Shown here: positions 16,224 to 21,406 of the stretch, one piece after another
Numbering within the stretch: the stretch's first letter is position 1
How the letters are laid out: each line of letters starts with the position of its first letter
Source of the DNA: a virus
DNA: 21,406 nt
IMG/VR virus record: IMGVR_UViG_3300044858_001842
Coordinates: 1 to 21,406 of that record
Reading direction: 5' to 3' (one strand)
Made by a program: the position numbers and the translations under genes
The notes under the pieces: generated by a model
Database searches by the model: none
What the model saw: the letters and a program-made list of their open reading frames with translations, nothing else
Told to the model about the DNA's origin: nothing

Positions 16224-18281
16224 ATGAATGAAGCGACCCTAAAAGGAATCTTGGATAACGAGATCGACAATGCGATTGGTTATCTGGAGACTGAGACTAC
16301 CGAGTCCCGTCGAAAAGCCATTCAGTATTACAACGGCGAAGAGTATGGCAATGAGGTCGAGGGTCGTTCTCGGATCGTTACCCGCGAGGTCGCCGAAGCC
16401 GTAGACGGTGCAATGCCCGCGCTGATGCGTGTCTTTACGTCCTCGGATGAAGTCGTGGTCTTTGAACCCAAGGGACCGGAAGATGTCGAGATGGCTGAAC
16501 AGGCCACCGAGTACGCCAACTGGGTGTTCATGCGGGACAACCCCGGAATCTCCGTCCTGCACACGATGATCAAGGACGCGCTGCTGTCCAAGGTCGGGAC
16601 CGTCAAGGTCTACTGGAAGGACGAGACCGAGGTCAACACCGAATCTTACAAAGAACTCAGCCAAGACGAACTCACCATGATGCTGATGGACGGCCAGTAT
16701 GAGGTCGTCAGCCAGGAAGAAATACAGATCGGCGAAGTACCCGCTCCGGCCCCTGAGTTCTTGCCAGACATGGCTGTAAATCAGGCAATCGCCCAAGAGC
16801 CTCCCCCGATGGTTCCGGTCTACGCCTACAACGTGAAGGTCAAGAAGATCGACAAGAAGGGCCGGGTGGTCATCGAGAACATCCCGCCCGAAGAGTTCAT
16901 TGTCAGCAAGAAAACCATCGAACTGCGCGAGACGCCGTTTTGCGCCCACCGTCGTCTGGTCACCCGTTCCGAACTGGTCGCAATGGGATTTGACCGCGAC
17001 ACGATTGACAACCTGCCGACCTACGAAGATCTGACCTACACGCCAGAGCGCGTGGCCCGCTACTCTAATGGCGAGCAGCCGGATGATCCGAGTCTCGACC
17101 CGTCCATGCAAGAGATCGAGGTGTTTGAGGCATACATCCGCGTGGACTACGATGACGACGGGATTGCCGAACTCCGTCGGGTGATCTATGCCGGACAGAA
17201 TGTCTTAGAGAACGAAGAGATCGACTACCTGCCGTTCTGCTCTATTTGCCCGATCCCGCTGCCCCACAAGTTCTTTGGGCAGTCTTTGGCTGATCGGACG
17301 ATGGACCTCCAGATCATCAAGTCCACGATCACCCGTCAGATCTTGGACAATATGTACCTGACCAACAATGCACGGGTCGTTGCGGTAGACGGGCAAGTCA
17401 ACCTAGACGATCTGCTGACCGTTTCGCCTGGTGGGGTTGTACGAGTTAAGAGTCCACAGGCCGTGTCTCAGTTGGCAGTCCAAGCAGTCGCAGGGCAGTC
17501 CTTCCCGATGCTGGAATACATGGACAACATCCAAGCCAAGCGGACGGGTGTGAGCGATGCGTCTCAGGGTCTAGACCCCAACATCCTGCAAAACACAACT
17601 GCGGCAGCAATCGCGGCCATGCAAAACGCCGCTGGCTCCAAGATGGAACTGATCGCCCGTATCTTTGCCGAGACAGGGATCAAGGACATCTTCAGGAACA
17701 TCCTGCACCTGCTGACCAAGTACCAAGACAAACCACGGGTCATCCGTCTGCGCGGACGCTTCGTGACAATGGACCCCCGCGAGTGGGATAATGAGTACGA
17801 CATGACCGTAAACGTCGGACTCGGAACAGGAACCCGCCAGGAACAGATGGCAATGTTGGGCATGGTCATGCAGAAACAAGAGCAGATCCTCCAGCAGTAC
17901 GGGCCTACCAATCCTCTGGTCACCGTGGGTCAGTATCGTGCCACCCTCGGGAAGTTCATCGAGGCCGCAGGGTTCAAGGACTCTAGCCGGTTCTTCCGCG
18001 AGATCACGCCCGAGTTGGATGCCCAACTGTCACAACCACAGCCACAGCAACAACAACCCGATCCGATGGTCCAGGCATTGATGGCCCAGACCCAAGCCCA
18101 GATCGAGGCGATGATGGCAAAGGCCCAGGCAGATATCCAGGTCAAGCAAGAGAAAGCAATGGCCGACATTGCGCTGGCACAGGAGAAAGCCGCCGCCGAG
18201 ATTGCACTCAAGCGCCAAGAACTCGCCGCACAGACAAGCATAGACGCAACCGCCGCCGGCATTCGTGCGGTAAGGGGATAG
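16224..18281 (+). CDS. Portal protein, P22-like (685 aa)
   Basis: The start directly follows the TerL stop. The N-terminal part 'RRKAIQYYNGEEYGNEVEGR' with 'SRIVTREVAEAVDGAMPALM' and 'MIKDALLSKVGTVKVYW' is the P22-portal-family opening. The middle includes LPFCSICPIPLPHKFFGQSL and 'GVSDASQGLDPNILQNTTAA', conserved in the same family. The last 90 residues are a Gln/Pro-rich hinge (QPQPQQQQPDP, about 604-614) followed by a long Ala/Gln/Lys coiled coil (about 615-672), as in the P22 barrel. As the portal dodecamer it nucleates the prohead with scaffold and docks terminase. The P22-type portal suggests a short-tailed virion. Confidence 0.92.
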   Translation: MNEATLKGILDNEIDNAIGYLETETTESRRKAIQYYNGEEYGNEVEGRSRIVTREVAEAVDGAMPALMRVFTSSDEVVVFEPKGPEDVEMAEQATEYANWVFMRDNPGISVLHTMIKDALLSKVGTVKVYWKDETEVNTESYKELSQDELTMMLMDGQYEVVSQEEIQIGEVPAPAPEFLPDMAVNQAIAQEPPPMVPVYAYNVKVKKIDKKGRVVIENIPPEEFIVSKKTIELRETPFCAHRRLVTRSELVAMGFDRDTIDNLPTYEDLTYTPERVARYSNGEQPDDPSLDPSMQEIEVFEAYIRVDYDDDGIAELRRVIYAGQNVLENEEIDYLPFCSICPIPLPHKFFGQSLADRTMDLQIIKSTITRQILDNMYLTNNARVVAVDGQVNLDDLLTVSPGGVVRVKSPQAVSQLAVQAVAGQSFPMLEYMDNIQAKRTGVSDASQGLDPNILQNTTAAAIAAMQNAAGSKMELIARIFAETGIKDIFRNILHLLTKYQDKPRVIRLRGRFVTMDPREWDNEYDMTVNVGLGTGTRQEQMAMLGMVMQKQEQILQQYGPTNPLVTVGQYRATLGKFIEAAGFKDSSRFFREITPELDAQLSQPQPQQQQPDPMVQALMAQTQAQIEAMMAKAQADIQVKQEKAMADIALAQEKAAAEIALKRQELAAQTSIDATAAGIRAVRG

Positions 18282-18283
18282 GA

Positions 18284-19618
18284 ATGAACTACTTGGATTT
18301 AATCACCGACATCTACCGCGACCAACTAGGCCGCGCCCCGGATGAGGGTGGTCGGAACTTTTATGTCCAGCAACTAACCTCGGGAGCGCTTACCCCCGAG
18401 CAGGTGACCCAGCAGATCAACAACAGCACCGAAGGCCAGCGGTTTGATACCCAAGCCATTACCAGCGAGTACCGCACCGAGTTCGGCAGAAACCCCGAGC
18501 AGGAGGGCTACCAATACTGGCTAGGTCGTATGCAGACCGACCCCTCGATTGCTGCTAACACGCTCGAATCCTATATCCGTGGGGGCGCTTCTGGGGTAGA
18601 CGTTGCCGCTATGGGAACGGCTCCCGATCAGTTCATGGAGGTCATGTCCTCTGCCCTTCAAGCAGACCCGTTTGCCGGACGGTATATCACCGAGGACTTA
18701 TACAAGGTCGGCGGTCCTAACCTCTCGACCATCGGAACGGCGCAGTATCAGTTCGCCACCCCCGTAAACCTTCAGCCCGTGATCTCGTCCTACGACCCAA
18801 GAAGCGGCAGATTTACAACCACGGCAGGCCAAGACATTCTTGACCCCAACCGCGTGGCAAACGCAATCTCCATTGCCCGTGGTTCCGGTGCGCTGACAGA
18901 ACAAGCAGCCAACCGGATAATGACGGACCTGTCCTCTGCTAGAAACATGGACGATGTATACACAGCCCTCTCCCGCCCCCAGGCTGGAGTCGTTGTAGAC
19001 CGCCTGTACGGTATGCAACTCGGGGAAGATGTAGACATGGCAACCGCCCGCAGGGAGGCACTAGACCGCACCCGAGCATTGGAGGCGTTTGACTACACGC
19101 CGTCCTACGCGGCGTTTGGTGACGAACTTACAAGGCTCAACATTGCCAACCCGTTTGCCGCCAGCGCTTACACGGCTAGGACCGCTGCCACACCAGATGT
19201 TGTAGCCACGCAACAGACCCTCCCCGGATTGTTGGCAAGAACGATCAACCAATCCTTTGGTGGCTCAAACTTTGTACCCACCCCGCTGACAGGACAGTTC
19301 TACTCCGAGCAAGGACTAGAGACAGGCTTTGTTCCGTTTGGTCAACAGGGCGCTCCAACCTTCCGCTCTGGGGTCGCAGGCTACAACGAGATGCTGCCAA
19401 CGGGGTTCCAGTTCGGCGCTCCCGTAATCCAGGCCCCCGTGAACGTATTTACGCCGGGTAGGTTCAACCCAGACGCGGCTGGCTATACGCAGGAAGGAAT
19501 ACCGATCCTTGAGGTGGCACAGAACAACCCGAACACCCAGCCCACCCGATACTTTGACGCCCAAGGAAACCTCATAAGGTTTACCGGCTTACCAGCGGAT
19601 ACAAGCCAAGGTGGATAA
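18284..19618 (+). CDS. Virion-associated protein with two DUF4214-like repeats (444 aa)
   Basis: Starts two bases after the portal stop, with AAGGGGATAGGA before the ATG. Residues 3-51 (LITDIYRDQLGRAPDEGGRN...) and 58-103 (ITSEYRTEFGRNPEQEGYQY...) are two copies of the DUF4214 fold, with 'Y...LGR.PD..G..YW' in each. The remaining 340 residues are Gln/Thr/Ala/Gly-rich with few charges, typical of a disordered or structural virion protein (YITEDLYKVGGPNLSTIGTA, FVPFGQQGAPTFRSGVAGYN). It lies between portal and scaffold, where a head-completion, ejection or internal head protein is often found. Exact role unknown. Confidence 0.75.
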   Translation: MNYLDLITDIYRDQLGRAPDEGGRNFYVQQLTSGALTPEQVTQQINNSTEGQRFDTQAITSEYRTEFGRNPEQEGYQYWLGRMQTDPSIAANTLESYIRGGASGVDVAAMGTAPDQFMEVMSSALQADPFAGRYITEDLYKVGGPNLSTIGTAQYQFATPVNLQPVISSYDPRSGRFTTTAGQDILDPNRVANAISIARGSGALTEQAANRIMTDLSSARNMDDVYTALSRPQAGVVVDRLYGMQLGEDVDMATARREALDRTRALEAFDYTPSYAAFGDELTRLNIANPFAASAYTARTAATPDVVATQQTLPGLLARTINQSFGGSNFVPTPLTGQFYSEQGLETGFVPFGQQGAPTFRSGVAGYNEMLPTGFQFGAPVIQAPVNVFTPGRFNPDAAGYTQEGIPILEVAQNNPNTQPTRYFDAQGNLIRFTGLPADTSQGG

Positions 19619-19844
19619 TCCCGCGCTGAGAGCGCAGAACCTACTGACCGACGAGTTTTTTACTACTGTTGTAGAAAAACAACGGGAGTTGTATATTCGC
19701 AACATTATCAACAGCCAACCCGAAGAGTCTGGTGTCCGAGAGGACGCCTACATAAAGATTCGGGCGCTGGATGAATTTATCGCCACCCTTGATTCAATGG
19801 CCCGACAGCCGGAGATAGAAAAGAAGCGATTTAAGATTTTTTAA
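19611..19844 (+). CDS. Small head-module protein (77 aa)
   Basis: GTG start at 19611 overlapping the end of the previous gene. The product is helical, MDNPALRAQNLLTDEFFTTV, then VEKQRELYIRNIINSQPEES and 'VREDAYIKIRALDEFIATLD'. A short all-helical protein with 'REDAYIKIRALDEFIATL' placed before the scaffold gene is a regular member of P22-type-portal genomes, where it is unnamed. It may be a head-assembly accessory. No enzyme motif. Confidence 0.75.
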   Translation: MDNPALRAQNLLTDEFFTTVVEKQRELYIRNIINSQPEESGVREDAYIKIRALDEFIATLDSMARQPEIEKKRFKIF

Positions 19845-19860
19845 TCACTAGGAGTCACAG

Positions 19861-20811
19861 ATGGACGACAGCAACCCGCAAGGGACTGGCAAAACCGTAG
19901 ACCAGGCCGCCGCAAGCATCTTCGATATGCTCGAACCCCAACAGCCAGAGGGCCAAGTTGAGGAACGACAAGAGGAAGAAACCGCAGAATATGTGGAAGA
20001 ATCCGAACCCGAAGAGGTAGAGGCATCAGAGGAAACCCAAGAGGAAGTCGAAGAACCGCCCAGGTATCGCGTCAAAGTTGGCAGCGAAGAACTTGAGGTC
20101 GATCTAGACGAACTCATCAAGGGCTATTCTCGAACCTCGGACTACACCAAAAAGACGCAAACTCTAGCGGAACAGCGCAAGGCGATAGAGGCCGAGAAAG
20201 CACGCATAGAGGAAGCCGCCAAACTTCGTGACCAGTACGCCCAAAGGCTAGGGTTAGTAGAGCAAATGCTCACCCAGCAGCCGGAGGAAAATCTCGCAGA
20301 ACTCAAAGAAACCGATCCCATTGCCTACGCAGTTAGGGTTGCGGAACGAGCCGAGCGAGACAAGCAACTTGCCGCCGTAAGACAAGAACGTCAGCAACTA
20401 GCGATGCGACAGCAAGCGGAGCAACAGGAACGTCTGAGAACACATCTTTCCTCGGAAGCCGAGAAGTTAAGAGCGGCCATTCCTGAGATGGCAGATGAAG
20501 TTAAAGGCGAGGTTATCCGCAAAGAGATCAAGGACTTTGCCCGCTCTATCGGGTTTAGCGAGCAAGAACTCGCGTCAGTCTACGACCATCGTGCAGTCCT
20601 GACCTTGTATAACGCGATGCAATGGCAAAAGTTGCAACAGGGAAAACCGCAGGCCACCAAGAAGGTCGCCGAGGCTCCCAAGATGCTCAAAGCCGGAACG
20701 ACTGGCAAACAGTCCACCGCAGAGCAAGATGCAATGAAAAAGATGCGTGCCAAACTCGCCAAGACTGGCGATAGACGGGACGCTGCCCGATTATTTGAAA
20801 AATTTATCTAG
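19861..20811 (+). CDS. Scaffolding protein (316 aa)
   Basis: Start at the ATG at 19861, with TAGGAG upstream. A Glu-rich N terminus (about residues 30-70) is followed by 'YRVKVGSEELEVDLDELIKG' and 'YSRTSDYTKKTQTLAEQRKA', then a long Gln/Glu/Arg coiled coil (110-215) and a helical C-terminal region with a basic end (KKMRAKLAKTGDRRDAARLF). An acidic head, a coiled-coil middle and a basic C-terminal hook immediately before the major capsid gene is the classical scaffold layout. The 'VxGEExEVxLDELIxGYSRxxDYTxK' motif is a strong marker of phage scaffolds. It directs capsid assembly and leaves before packaging. Confidence 0.9.
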   Translation: MDDSNPQGTGKTVDQAAASIFDMLEPQQPEGQVEERQEEETAEYVEESEPEEVEASEETQEEVEEPPRYRVKVGSEELEVDLDELIKGYSRTSDYTKKTQTLAEQRKAIEAEKARIEEAAKLRDQYAQRLGLVEQMLTQQPEENLAELKETDPIAYAVRVAERAERDKQLAAVRQERQQLAMRQQAEQQERLRTHLSSEAEKLRAAIPEMADEVKGEVIRKEIKDFARSIGFSEQELASVYDHRAVLTLYNAMQWQKLQQGKPQATKKVAEAPKMLKAGTTGKQSTAEQDAMKKMRAKLAKTGDRRDAARLFEKFI

Positions 20812-20821
20812 GAGTTAAAAA

Positions 20822-21406
20822 ATGGCTGTTCCCTCAAATACCTACCTGCGCTACACCTCAATTGGTGTGCGTGAGGACCTGTCTGACGTCATCTATGACA
20901 TCAGCCCGACCGATACCCCCATCATGTCGTCCATCGGCAAATCCAAAGCCACGAACACCCTGCACGAGTGGCAAACGGACTCGCTCGCTGCCGCCACGAC
21001 AAATAATGCCCTCATTGAGGGCGACGATGCGACTGCCGCTTCGCTCTCCCCAACCGTTCGTCTGACCAACTTTACACAGATCGTTGGTAAGACTGTTCAG
21101 ATCTCCGGCACGCTGGAGGCAGTCGATAAGGCTGGCCGTAAGTCTGAGAAGGCTTACCAGTTGGCTAAGGCTTCGGCTGAGATCAAGCGCGACATCGAGA
21201 CCATCCTGACCGCCAACCAAGCCAAGACCAACGGTACGGCTACTTCTGGCGCTCGTAAGATGGGTGCATTGCTGTCATGGATCACCTCTAACGTGTCCAA
21301 AGGTTCCGCTGGTACGAACCCGACGGGCGACGGTTCGGACGTTCGTTCCGACACCACAACCCGCACGTTCCTTGAGTCCATGCTCCAGAGCGTTGCACAG
21401 CAGATC
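20822..21406 (+). CDS. Major capsid protein, DUF5309/SU10 type, partial at the window end
   Basis: ATG at 20822 with TAGGAG upstream. 195 codons are in the window and the frame is still open. The visible part reads MAVPSNTYLRYTSIGVREDL, then 'SDVIYDISPTDTPIMSSIGK', 'HEWQTDSLAAATTNNALIEGDDATA' in separate pieces, and 'AGRKSEKAYQLAKASAEIKR'. This is the DUF5309 major capsid family (SU10 MHF3 type, HK97 fold), one of the commonest in aquatic podoviruses. It forms the capsid shell; expected total length is about 320-340 residues, so the last third or so is outside the window. Confidence 0.9.
   Translation, partial: MAVPSNTYLRYTSIGVREDLSDVIYDISPTDTPIMSSIGKSKATNTLHEWQTDSLAAATTNNALIEGDDATAASLSPTVRLTNFTQIVGKTVQISGTLEAVDKAGRKSEKAYQLAKASAEIKRDIETILTANQAKTNGTATSGARKMGALLSWITSNVSKGSAGTNPTGDGSDVRSDTTTRTFLESMLQSVAQQI

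Noticed and set aside
16239-17111. 290-codon open frame antisense to the portal gene
   Set aside because: It is a long antisense frame caused by biased codon use of the portal gene. Its translation is His/Asp/Leu-rich with no motif or ribosome site.
1-21406. CRISPR array, integrase, transposase or toxin-antitoxin pair
   Set aside because: No regular repeat-spacer pattern, tyrosine or serine recombinase motif, DDE transposase or recognisable toxin-antitoxin pair was found on reading both strands.

Overview
This window is part of a tailed-phage (Caudoviricetes) genome, probably a short-tailed podovirus-like phage of a Gram-negative host. The evidence is a P22-like portal, a DUF5309/SU10-type major capsid protein, a scaffold, both terminase subunits and a holin/lysozyme block. 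Genes are packed tail-to-head with ATGA, GTGA or TAATG overlaps, and several starts are GTG or TTG. No integrase, CRISPR array, tRNA or insertion sequence was recognised. No DNA polymerase, primase or helicase was seen, so the window is not the whole genome. The host cannot be named from this sequence.

Layout. (1) 1-3255, rightward: the end of a tail-assembly-chaperone-like gene, a one-TM holin candidate, an HslV/proteasome-like Ntn hydrolase, an HTH-metallophosphoesterase, a coiled-coil membrane protein, a 3TM holin and a GH24 lysozyme. (2) 8578-3235, leftward: an early operon of recombination and replication genes. In transcription order it holds a nuclease-like gene, a terminator-like hairpin, about 250 nt of structured leader, a PD-(D/E)XK-like protein, a replication-associated protein, NinB, a Ref-like HNH nuclease, a glycosyltransferase, a Q/sigma-like HTH protein, a lambda-exo/YqaJ-type exonuclease, three small proteins (two with membrane segments), an SSB-like protein, a small unknown, an HNH-AP2 homing endonuclease and a last small gene that meets the lysozyme gene tail-to-tail. 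(3) 8702-10947, rightward: small early genes, a Rad52-type annealing protein and winged-helix and zinc-ribbon proteins, ending in a strong terminator. (4) 11064-14440, rightward: very small basic proteins, a protein with the cysteine spacing of a high-potential iron-sulfur protein, a methyltransferase and a 506-aa unknown. (5) 14674-21406, rightward: the packaging and head module.

How it works together. The annealing protein (rightward) and the exonuclease, NinB, Ref and SSB-like proteins (leftward) make a complete phage recombination set split over two divergent transcripts from the 8.58-8.66 kb intergenic region. The two transcription hubs (8.58-8.66 kb and 14.58-14.67 kb) and the 9.93-9.99 kb gap share a TGTATAAC motif in promoter positions. 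The most unusual regulatory part is 7877-8260. There a hairpin terminator has a loop with a 9-nt perfect complement just outside its stem, and it is followed by a multi-hairpin leader that partly resembles a cobalamin riboswitch core.
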